Below are positions 35,173-42,214 of a stretch of 64,000 nt of DNA, one piece after another. The number at the start of each line of letters is the position of its first letter. The first letter of the stretch is position 1. Source of the DNA: Lachnospiraceae bacterium (GTDB lineage Bacteria > Bacillota > Clostridia > Lachnospirales > Lachnospiraceae); contig CAJTAL010000003.1 of the NCBI GenBank assembly GCA_910574285.1, forward strand, positions 1-64,000. Reading direction: 5' to 3'. The notes beneath the pieces were generated by a model. The model worked only from the letters and a program-made list of their open reading frames with translations, made no database searches and had not been told where the DNA came from. The translations under genes were made by a program, and so were the position numbers.

Positions 35173-36051
35173 TTATTCCTCCTTTTCTCCATAAACTTTT
35201 CTCAGCAGTTGAACTTTTGATAAAATATATTTACCTATTAGATTTTTCCGTTGTTCGGTAAGCACCTCTTTATATTTATCTAATATATCATATACCATAT
35301 CTTCTGTCACAAGTGTCTCAATTTTTTTTTCGATTTTTATTGTTTGGCTATAATAATTCTTCTTAAGAAACTTAACCATTGCCATATGTGTTGGCTGTTT
35401 CGTATCATTACTTGAAATGCGTATTAATGATTTTGATTTCGTATCAACAAGTGATTTCCACAGAAGCTTATCATTTCCTAAATAATCTTTAATTTTTGAT
35501 TCTTTTACATAAGCACAAAGTGACGAACTGTTATCATACAGCGGACTTATACTGAGTTTTTCTTTTTCTAATATTAATGCCCAATTACTCTGATGCCTGT
35601 CAGTATTGCCAATCAGAAAATCAAAAACCAAAATAGGAAGAAAATCATTAAAAAGACCTAATGGTTCCAAAACTGTTTTTATCATATCCAGTGAATACTT
35701 TTCTCCTGTTTCCACATCCAACAATAGTTCTTCATCAAAACCATGATACATTGAGCTAATACAATAAATTCCTTCAATTAATACAATCCCTTTTTGATCA
35801 ACAATATTGTAACTGATGGATCCTTCTCTACCTTTATAAACTCCTATTTCAAATTTGGCACATGAAAGACCTACTAAACCTGCCAGATCACAGGCTATGC
35901 ACTCCGAAATATGATCTGTTGTTGCTGTATCCTTTTTGAACTTAAACAACCCAATCTGTCCTGTATCCGGATTCATAAGCCATAATTTTTCACTTCGGCC
36001 ACTACCTTCGGCAGCTCCATCATACTCCATCCAAAAAGAAAAATCCTTCAT
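35173..36051 (-). CDS. HipA-like serine/threonine kinase
   Basis: A 292-residue kinase of the HipA/PI3K-like fold. K37 in GLFKFKK is the likely ATP-binding lysine. The catalytic loop is FDFLIGNTDRHQSN (143-156, with D151), and the metal-binding motif is SPLYDNSSSL (D173). The start is ATG 36051, with GGAGG 7 nt upstream, though the frame is open to 36090. Compared with E. coli HipA (440 residues) it lacks the N-terminal subdomain, which instead appears in the gene 1 nt downstream. HipA toxins phosphorylate aminoacyl-tRNA synthetases or related targets; here the target is unknown. No HipB-like DNA-binding gene is adjacent. The AT-rich DNA differs from neighbouring genes. Confidence 0.85.
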   Translation of the reverse strand: MKDFSFWMEYDGAAEGSGRSEKLWLMNPDTGQIGLFKFKKDTATTDHISECIACDLAGLVGLSCAKFEIGVYKGREGSISYNIVDQKGIVLIEGIYCISSMYHGFDEELLLDVETGEKYSLDMIKTVLEPLGLFNDFLPILVFDFLIGNTDRHQSNWALILEKEKLSISPLYDNSSSLCAYVKESKIKDYLGNDKLLWKSLVDTKSKSLIRISSNDTKQPTHMAMVKFLKKNYYSQTIKIEKKIETLVTEDMVYDILDKYKEVLTEQRKNLIGKYILSKVQLLRKVYGEKEE

Positions 36052-36172
36052 CTGTTTTCCTCCGGCTCTCGGTATACCTATCTTATGCATTGCTCTATAC
36101 CATTTCCAAATCTCTACGATTATAAAGCAATACTTCTATATTCAATATCATACTATAATCCTGCCATTTTTT

Positions 36173-36336
36173 CTAGTACACCGAAAAATAAGTTCCTAGC
36201 CATATAACGCAGAATAATTTTTTATATGCAAGGCGGAGGAATGAGGCGTAGCGGGCGCTACGCCGATTGACGACAACGACGCAGATGGAAAATCAGGCAA
36301 GTTATATGGCTGGTTACTTGTTATTCGGTGTACTAG
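36173..36336. repeat. MITE-like palindromic element
   Basis: Imperfect terminal inverted repeats of about 36 bp: ctagtacaccgaa... from 36173 to ccatataac at 36208, and gttatatggc... at 36301 to ttcggtgtactag at 36336, with about five mismatches. The interior contains a perfect 9-bp hairpin, ggcgtagcg 36245-36253 with cgctacgcc 36256-36264. No ORF and no clear target duplication are seen. Structure and size fit a miniature inverted-repeat element. It lies just upstream of the kinase gene. Confidence 0.75.
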
Positions 36337-36339
36337 TAT

Positions 36340-36585
36340 ATGGGGGTTCTATATATTTTTCTTTTTGTATCTGCCTGCCGCCAAGTATTAGATCTTGGAG
36401 CACGTCCCCGTCTTTACAAGTACAGATGGTTTCTGTGATAGCCTCCCGGCTCCTCCCATATTTTCTCACCTCTGTGCACTATATAGTTTTGTGAATGCAA
36501 CATATTGGCTGATGATGTCATTTCCCTTGCCGCCATAAAGTACTTTAAGCTTTACTTTCCGGTCTGTTGGCACGCTCTCCTGTAA
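36340..36585 (-). pseudogene. Decayed C-terminal fragment of an Rpn/PD-(D/E)XK transposase-like protein
   Basis: On the minus strand two adjoining frames read as one protein: VPTDRKVKLKVLYGGKGN, then IISQYVAFTKLYSAQR and a stop at 36478-36476, continued in another frame as RKYGRSREAITETICTCK and DVLQDLILGGRQIQKEKYI. The pattern resembles the C-terminus of the recombination-promoting nuclease/transposase-like proteins common in Lachnospiraceae. The frame then runs into the inverted repeat at 36336. The family name is from memory and uncertain; that it is a broken coding remnant is more certain. Further on, 36801-36838 is a G/C hairpin (ggggcg with cgcccc). The rest of the gap to 36904 shows nothing else. 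Confidence 0.5.
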
Positions 36586-36904
36586 AAATCATGTACAGCT
36601 CTGCTTCCGGCATATGGGCTTTCTTTACTCCCGGGTCGGCTTTGGCTAATCGGTCTGCCGGGTCAACTATGCCTTGTTAGCTATGGTTTTATTATACTGA
36701 GAAAATCTCCATTGTTCAAGACATAAAAAGAGAAGCACCCGGCTGTAGTCACCAAACAGATACTATTCACGACCTGGAAGGCAGCTCATAGCAACGGTTC
36801 GGGGCGACATTTAGAGTTTTGCTACGCAAAAACGCCCCTCACTCCTAAATCATGTTCGCACGGAATGAGCAGTTCATCGCATTCCTGACCCCTGAAAAGT
36901 AACT

Positions 36905-36931
36905 AAGCGGAAGATGTTATATCCTCCGCTT
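36905..36931 (-). terminator. Terminator of spmA
   Basis: aagcggaaga 36905-36914 pairs with tcctccgctt 36922-36931 (one mismatch), and the minus strand continues into a T-rich tail. The stem overlaps the spmA stop codon. Confidence 0.65.
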
Positions 36932-37534
36932 CCCATCTATTATCTTACAAAACACCACTGCCACTAACGTACTCACCGCCGTAGCCGCAATTCCCGGCCC
37001 CACAATAGCCGCCGGGTTCACGCTCCCGTACTGACTCCGGAACGCGATCACGTTCACCGGAATCAACTGCAGAGACGAGATATTAATAATCAGAAACGTA
37101 CACATCTCATTACTCGCGATCCCCCGCTTCCTCACCGGTCCCGGCAGCCGTCTCTTTCTCCGGTCTTCTTCCAGCTTAGAAAGCTCCTCCATCGCCCGAA
37201 GCCCTGCCGGAGTTGCCGCCCATCCAAGCCCCAGTACATTGGCAATTATGTTCGTAGTTATATGTTCCTGTGCCGGATGGTCTTCGGGAAGCTCCGGGAA
37301 CAGGAAACGGATCAGCGGGCGGATCTTTCGTGACGCAGAGGTTATAATTCCTGCTTTTGCTGCAATTTCCATCAGACCGACCCAGAAGGACATGACGCCC
37401 ATCATAGTGATACACAGGGTGATCGCCTCTTTGGAGGAATCAAGGGCGGCATTGGTAATATCCGGCATACGTCCGGTAAAAGCGGCGAATATGATCCCCA
37501 CAAGTATCATACCTGCCCATAGATAGTTCAACAT
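36917..37534 (-). CDS. spmA: Spore maturation protein A
   Basis: A 205-residue membrane protein of the nucleoside-recognition (Gate) family. SpmA with SpmB is needed for spore core dehydration. The family-typical MPDITNAALDSSKEAITLCITMMG (about 23-46), MEIAAKAGI and NVLGLGWAATPAGLRAMEEL are intact, with several membrane helices. SpmB normally follows in the same operon but is absent here: the DNA downstream is the accessory segment with the HipA-like genes. This suggests that an insertion or deletion separated or removed spmB. Confidence 0.92.
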   Translation of the reverse strand: MLNYLWAGMILVGIIFAAFTGRMPDITNAALDSSKEAITLCITMMGVMSFWVGLMEIAAKAGIITSASRKIRPLIRFLFPELPEDHPAQEHITTNIIANVLGLGWAATPAGLRAMEELSKLEEDRRKRRLPGPVRKRGIASNEMCTFLIINISSLQLIPVNVIAFRSQYGSVNPAAIVGPGIAATAVSTLVAVVFCKIIDGKRRI

Positions 37535-37747
37535 TTTCTATACCTGCATACGGTTTTTATCTATAACATATGCGGTTTACTGCATTGATAGAATTATTTG
37601 GAAATTATTTAGAATTAATTTAGAAATAGAATTATTCAGTGTATTTTCATATTATATTGTGATAAAATAAGTGTCTGTAACAGAATTTGTGATTTGGCGT
37701 ATGGATATCTGAGATGGCAAATATGGTACATTAGGGAGGGGAACAGA

Positions 37748-39073
37748 TTGGAAAAACAGAGAATTTGGTTGCCTGAGAGAGTCGGCAGGATTATTGCGAC
37801 ATTACAGGATCACGGATATGAAGCATATGCAGTAGGAGGATGTATCAGGGATTCGCTTCTTGGAAGGGAGCCGGGAGATTGGGATATTACGACGTCGGCG
37901 ATGCCGGAGGAGACGAAAGCATTGTTCCATAAGACGTTTGATACAGGGATTGAACATGGTACGGTCACGGTGCTTATGGGGGAGGAAGGCTTTGAGGTGA
38001 CGACATACAGGATCGACGGAAAGTATGAGGACGGCCGTCATCCAAAGAAGGTGAGTTTCACAAGGAATCTCAGGGAGGATCTTTTGAGGCGTGACTTTAC
38101 GATCAATGCCATGGCATATAATGAGACGGAAGGACTGGTGGATATTTTCGGCGGCATTTTGGATCTGGAAGAGGGGATAATTCGATGTGTGGGAGATGCG
38201 AAAGAGCGCTTTGGGGAAGATGCGCTTAGGATTCTGAGGGGGATCAGGTTTGCCGCGCAGTTAGGATTTGAAATCGACGAAGACACGAAGCAGGGGATGC
38301 GCACTCTTGCGCCGACACTTGAGAAGATCAGTGCAGAGCGGATACAGGCGGAACTTATCAAGATGTTGGTATCGGATCGGCCGGAACTGCTTAGGGAGGC
38401 GTATGAGCTGGGGATTACGAAGATATTTCTGCCGGAATTTGACCGTATCATGGATACGGAACAGGAGACACCGCACCATATCTATTCCGTGGGAGAGCAT
38501 ACGCTGCACGCCATGAAGAATATACGCGGTGATAAAGTGTTAAGGCTGACCATGCTTCTGCATGATATGGGAAAGCCTGCGCTTAAGACGATAGATGAGG
38601 AGGGGGTGGCGCATTTTAAGAAGCATGCGGCAGAGAGCTGTGTGATTACAAAGCGTATACTAAAGAGGCTGAAATTCGATAATGATACTTTGAATAAGGT
38701 ATCCCGGCTGGTTTATTACCATGATTACCGTATGCCGGCGGCGGCAAGGAATGTCCGGCGCGCCATGAATAAGATCGGGGAGGAATTGTTTCCGCTGTAT
38801 ATGGAAGTCCGGCGTGCAGATGTGCTGGCACAGAGTACCTATCTGAGGGAGGAGAAGATACGGAACCTGGACGAGATCGAAGAGCTGTACCGGGAGATCC
38901 GCCGCATGAAACAGTGCGTGTCGCTGAAAGATCTTGCAGTGAACGGGAGGGATCTGATCGAGGCGGGTATGTCACCGGGAAAGGAAATCGGGGAGAAGCT
39001 GAAAGAGCTGTTGGAACTGGTGATAGAGAATCCCGGGCTGAATGATAAAAAAGAATTATTGCGGAGGCTGTGA
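37748..39073 (+). CDS. cca: CCA tRNA nucleotidyltransferase with HD domain
   Basis: A 441-residue enzyme that builds or repairs the CCA end of tRNAs. The class II nucleotidyltransferase head shows GGCIRDSLLG (30-39) and the metal-binding D44 and D46 in GDWDIT, then RRDFTINAMAY and RILRGIRFAAQLGF. An HD phosphohydrolase domain follows (LLHDMGK, H272-D273). The start is TTG at 37748, with AGGGAGGGG 6 nt upstream, though the frame is open from 37694. A 31-bp piece of its 3' end, including the stop, is repeated at 39113-39143. Confidence 0.93.
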   Translation: MEKQRIWLPERVGRIIATLQDHGYEAYAVGGCIRDSLLGREPGDWDITTSAMPEETKALFHKTFDTGIEHGTVTVLMGEEGFEVTTYRIDGKYEDGRHPKKVSFTRNLREDLLRRDFTINAMAYNETEGLVDIFGGILDLEEGIIRCVGDAKERFGEDALRILRGIRFAAQLGFEIDEDTKQGMRTLAPTLEKISAERIQAELIKMLVSDRPELLREAYELGITKIFLPEFDRIMDTEQETPHHIYSVGEHTLHAMKNIRGDKVLRLTMLLHDMGKPALKTIDEEGVAHFKKHAAESCVITKRILKRLKFDNDTLNKVSRLVYYHDYRMPAAARNVRRAMNKIGEELFPLYMEVRRADVLAQSTYLREEKIRNLDEIEELYREIRRMKQCVSLKDLAVNGRDLIEAGMSPGKEIGEKLKELLELVIENPGLNDKKELLRRL

Positions 39074-39143
39074 TGGCGCGCTGTCAGTTATCGGTGTGGT
39101 ATCGCCTCTGAGTGATAAAAAAGAATTATTGCGGAGGCTGTGA
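39043..39143 (+). repeat. 31-bp direct repeat of the cca 3' end
   Basis: The sequence from tgataaaaaagaattattgc to the cca stop (39043-39073) is repeated identically at 39113-39143, 70 bp away. The second copy lies in non-coding DNA before the CotS-like gene. It looks like a recent local duplication. Confidence 0.9.
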
Positions 39144-39260
39144 GGCCGGGGCAGATCAGTTCCCGTCAGAAAATGAATTCATTTATTGCATCAGAGGCAT
39201 ATATTTCATTCCTGCGTCATACGTTAGAGAGAATATGTAATATAAGTGCAGGGGATGGAT

Positions 39261-40250
39261 ATGCAGGAGTATGAACTTAATGTATTAGAACAGTATAATA
39301 TAGAAGTCAGCGGCACCCGCAAGACAAGGGGTGCTGTTTTATGCGACACGGACCGGGGGATGATGCTTTTAAAAGAAGTAAAGGTGTCGGAAAGACGTAT
39401 TCCTGCGTTATATGAGCTGCATGAATATCTTCAGGAACAGGGATACACATGGACAGACCGGCTCATGCTGACTAAGGAGGGGGAATATCTGGCGTCATCA
39501 GAGGAGGGAAAGCAATATCTGCTGAAATTCTGGTTCCAGGGCAGGGAATGTGACGTGAAGAAACCGGCGGAACTGCTTACGGCGGCGGGGAATCTTGCCA
39601 GGCTGCATGTACTGATGAGGTATGAGCCAAAGAATGCGGTAACACCGGGAGCGCATATAGGGGAGGAATATCTGCGCCATAATCGCGAATTGAAGAAAGT
39701 CCGCAGATTTATGCGGGGAATATCGCCGAAAGGCGCTTTTGAAACGGTCTTTCTGAAATATTATGAACAGATGTATCAATGGGCAGAGATGGCGGTGCGG
39801 CAGATCGAGAGTTCGGACTATGACAAGATCTATAAGGAAAGCATAGAGAGCGGCTGCATGACGCATGGAGAATATAATTATCACAATATCCTGATGCTTC
39901 CGGGCGGTCAGATCGCCGTGACAAATTTTGAAAAATTTAAGAGAGATCTGCAGGTGGAGGATTTCTACTATTTCTTGCGGAAAGTGATGGAGAAGCAAGG
40001 ATGGAAGGTGCGGTTGGGGGATAATATAATTAATGCGTATTCAGCAGTTCGTCCGCTTGCAGAGGAGGAATTAAAGTATCTGCAGAACCGGCTCTGTTAT
40101 CCGGAGAAATTCTGGAAAATAGCGGACTCCTACTATCGTTCGAATAAAGCTTGGATATCGGCGAAAAGTATAGAAAAACTGGACGTTGCGATCCGGCAGA
40201 CAGAGGAAAAAAAGCGGTTTCTGGAAGAAATATTTGCTTTTCGGCCGTAA
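39261..40250 (+). CDS. CotS-family spore coat / kinase-like protein
   Basis: A 329-residue protein with an aminoglycoside phosphotransferase-like kinase fold, as in the CotS/YtaA/YutH group linked to spore coats. The region near 205-245, HGEYNYHNILMLPGGQIAVTNF, holds the kinase catalytic loop, but the usual D of the HxD motif and of the DFG-like motif are replaced (HGEYNYHN, VTNFEKFK), so catalysis is doubtful. The start is placed at ATG 39261 with AGGGGAT upstream. It stands alone between cca and hup. No motif indicates a substrate. Confidence 0.78.
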   Translation: MQEYELNVLEQYNIEVSGTRKTRGAVLCDTDRGMMLLKEVKVSERRIPALYELHEYLQEQGYTWTDRLMLTKEGEYLASSEEGKQYLLKFWFQGRECDVKKPAELLTAAGNLARLHVLMRYEPKNAVTPGAHIGEEYLRHNRELKKVRRFMRGISPKGAFETVFLKYYEQMYQWAEMAVRQIESSDYDKIYKESIESGCMTHGEYNYHNILMLPGGQIAVTNFEKFKRDLQVEDFYYFLRKVMEKQGWKVRLGDNIINAYSAVRPLAEEELKYLQNRLCYPEKFWKIADSYYRSNKAWISAKSIEKLDVAIRQTEEKKRFLEEIFAFRP

Positions 40251-40274
40251 AAACGGGAAAACAAAGAAATTGCC

Positions 40275-40303
40275 TTGACATTTATCCTGAAAGCGTTTAT
40301 AAC
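40275..40303 (+). promoter_or_regulatory. Promoter of hup
   Basis: Perfect TTGACA at 40275-40280 and TATAAC at 40298-40303, 17 bp apart, about 100 nt upstream of the HU start. Confidence 0.75.
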
Positions 40304-40404
40304 TTTAGTTACAGGCGTTTTTGTGCGGTTGGCACGGATGCCGTATTTAAGAAAATAGAATGAAAATAAGGGATTCTATGTGAAACAAGAGGAGGAAATT
40401 GTCC

Positions 40405-40680
40405 ATGAACAAAACAGAATTAGTAGCAGCGATTGCTGACCAGGCAGAATTATCAAAGAAGGATTCTGAAAAAGCGTTGAAAGCTTTTATTGATGTAGTT
40501 ACAGATGAATTAAAGAAGGAGCATAAGGTACAGCTTGTTGGATTCGGTACATTTGAAGTCAGCAACAGAGCGGCAAGAGAAGGAAGAAATCCGCAGACAG
40601 GTAAGACGATGAATATTGAAGCATGCAAGGCTCCGAAGTTTAAAGCCGGTAAAGCATTAAAAGACGCTGTTAACGAATAA
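40405..40680 (+). CDS. hup: DNA-binding protein HU
   Basis: A 91-residue histone-like protein that bends and compacts DNA. The whole family pattern is present: MNKTELVAAIADQAELSKKD, the GFGTFEVSNRAAREGRNPQTG beta-arm (about 46-66) and the basic C-terminus KFKAGKALKDAVN. The ATG at 40405 has GAGGAGG 9 nt upstream. It starts the conserved hup-rqcP-yabP-yabQ-divIC-spoIIE cluster found in many Firmicutes. Confidence 0.96.
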   Translation: MNKTELVAAIADQAELSKKDSEKALKAFIDVVTDELKKEHKVQLVGFGTFEVSNRAAREGRNPQTGKTMNIEACKAPKFKAGKALKDAVNE

Positions 40681-40817
40681 TTCGAGTAACGATATATAAA
40701 GTGGGGATATGAGGGACGCTGAAAGAACCGGGGAAGGTTTGGAGGCGTCCCTTCTTAAATGAGCCGGAATGCAGATATGTTCTGAGTGTGTGAGAGTATG
40801 AGAGGAGGGAGAGAAAG

Positions 40818-41057
40818 ATGCGGTTAGACAAGTTTCTTAAGGTATCACGCCTGATCAAGCGCAGAACAGTGGCGAATGAAGCCTGCGACGCAGGGCGTGT
40901 ATCGGTAAACGGGCAGACAGCGAAGGCGTCTGTGAAGGTAAAAGTGGGGGATATCATAGAGATTCAGTTCGGAACGAAGACGGTAAAAGTAGAAGTTCTT
41001 GATATTCAGGAAACGACGAAAAAAGAAGAAGCAAAAGACTTGTTCAAATATTTGTAA
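40818..41057 (+). CDS. rqcP: S4-domain RNA-binding protein RqcP
   Basis: A 79-residue protein made of one S4 RNA-binding domain (MRLDKFLKVSRLIKRRTVANEACDAGRVSVNG). The B. subtilis orthologue (YabO/RqcP) works with RqcH on stalled 50S subunits to add Ala tails in ribosome quality control. The length and position between hup and yabP match. GGAGGG lies upstream of the ATG. Confidence 0.9.
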   Translation: MRLDKFLKVSRLIKRRTVANEACDAGRVSVNGQTAKASVKVKVGDIIEIQFGTKTVKVEVLDIQETTKKEEAKDLFKYL

Positions 41058-41106
41058 TAAATAGGCGTAACCTTTCATATGATTATTAAGAAAGGTTGTG
41101 AAGCGC

Positions 41107-41391
41107 ATGGAAGAAAGAACCGTACAGAAAAATCATAAATTGGTGATCAATAACCGCAAAACGAGTCTCGTGACAGGGGTGATCGACGTATTGTCCTTTG
41201 ACCTGAATGAGATACTGCTGGAGACAGAGCAGGGGATGATGATGGTAAAGGGAACGGATCTGCATGTGAACCGCCTGAGCGTGGAGAAGGGCGAGGTGGA
41301 TCTTGCCGGGAACATAGACAGTGTTGCTTATTCGGATGTCCAGGGACACGGAAAGCAGCAGGAGAATCTGTTGTCTAAGCTGTTCAGGTGA
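41107..41391 (+). CDS. yabP: Sporulation protein YabP
   Basis: A 94-residue protein of the YabP/YqfC family, beta-rich, with the typical VINNRKTSLVTGVIDVLSFD and LLETEQGMMMVKG segments. YabP is made in sporulation and is needed with YabQ for cortex formation. I prefer the ATG at 41107; the frame also offers a GTG at 41098, which is too close to the AAAGG site. YabQ follows by 4 nt. Confidence 0.9.
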   Translation: MEERTVQKNHKLVINNRKTSLVTGVIDVLSFDLNEILLETEQGMMMVKGTDLHVNRLSVEKGEVDLAGNIDSVAYSDVQGHGKQQENLLSKLFR

Positions 41392-41395
41392 TCTT

Positions 41396-41728
41396 ATGCC
41401 GGGAATCAGGGAAGAGATGGTGGTATTTTTGGTCGCGGTGGTATCCGGAGCGGTCGTGCGCCTGACCTATCAGTGTATCCGTTGTTTCCGGAGGATTGTC
41501 GCGCACCGGCTTGCGGCGATTGGCGCGGAGGATATGATTTTCTGGATGGGTTCGGCTGTCTATATGTTTGTGCAGATTTACCATACAAGTGATGGTAGTA
41601 TACGTTGGTATTTCCTACTAGGTGTTGTACTCGGAGTGATTTTAATGTCTGTTTTTCTGAACGGCGCCGGAAAACTGCTCAAAAAAATCTACGGCAGTAA
41701 GGAGAAAGATTTGTCCTCCGGGGCTTGA
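41396..41728 (+). CDS. yabQ: Sporulation protein YabQ
   Basis: A 110-residue membrane protein with three or four hydrophobic helices (about 8-26, 45-62, 70-89), matching the YabQ family in length and place. YabQ localises to the forespore membrane and is needed for cortex formation. The ATG at 41396 (MPGIREEMVVFL) has AGGTG upstream and lies 4 nt after the yabP stop. Confidence 0.88.
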   Translation: MPGIREEMVVFLVAVVSGAVVRLTYQCIRCFRRIVAHRLAAIGAEDMIFWMGSAVYMFVQIYHTSDGSIRWYFLLGVVLGVILMSVFLNGAGKLLKKIYGSKEKDLSSGA

Positions 41729-41813
41729 TAAAAGAGGAGAAAGAAGTTAAGATAAAGAGGATAAGAGGGAGAGTATCTGCCGATGTGATATCGGCGTAAG
41801 GGTGATCAATTGT

Positions 41814-42137
41814 ATGAAACGTATAGCGAGGAAGCGTCCGAAGAGGCGCTCTAAGTGGCGCCTGCAGCGTCACAGAAGAAGTGTGTTTGCAATAAGCGCC
41901 ATTGTGCTGTTGCTTTTTATTGTTGTGTCTATGAGCAGTATCTCGCTGAGGGCGAAGGAAGCGGATTACCGGGCGCAGGAACAAGAGCTGAAGCAGCAGA
42001 TTAAGGAAGAGAAGGCGCGTACGAAAGAGATAAAAGAACTTAGTGAATACGTAGGGACCGATGAGTATGTAGAAGATGTGGCAAAGGAGAAGCTGGGCCT
42101 GATTCACGAAGATGAGATTATATTTAAGGCTGAATAA
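41814..42137 (+). CDS. divIC: Septum formation initiator DivIC/FtsB-like
   Basis: A 107-residue bitopic membrane protein: a basic N-terminus (about 1-22), one membrane helix (about 25-43), an extracytoplasmic coiled coil (about 47-75) and the conserved YVGTDEYVEDVAKEKLGLIHEDE (about 80-102). These features define DivIC/FtsB division proteins. The start is ATG 41814; a GTG at 41802 is also in frame. It sits in the position of divIC between yabQ and spoIIE and ends at a strong terminator. Confidence 0.9.
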   Translation: MKRIARKRPKRRSKWRLQRHRRSVFAISAIVLLLFIVVSMSSISLRAKEADYRAQEQELKQQIKEEKARTKEIKELSEYVGTDEYVEDVAKEKLGLIHEDEIIFKAE

Positions 42138-42150
42138 CGGACTGATGATA

Positions 42151-42187
42151 AGCTTTGGGAGATGATTCCCGAGGCTTTTTATTTTTT
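42151..42187 (+). terminator. Terminator after divIC
   Basis: agctttggga 42151-42160 pairs fully, with G-U pairs, with tcccgaggct 42167-42176, followed by a long T-rich tail. Confidence 0.88.
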
Positions 42188-42214
42188 TGAAAACCATTGA
42201 AAGGGGAGCAGAAG

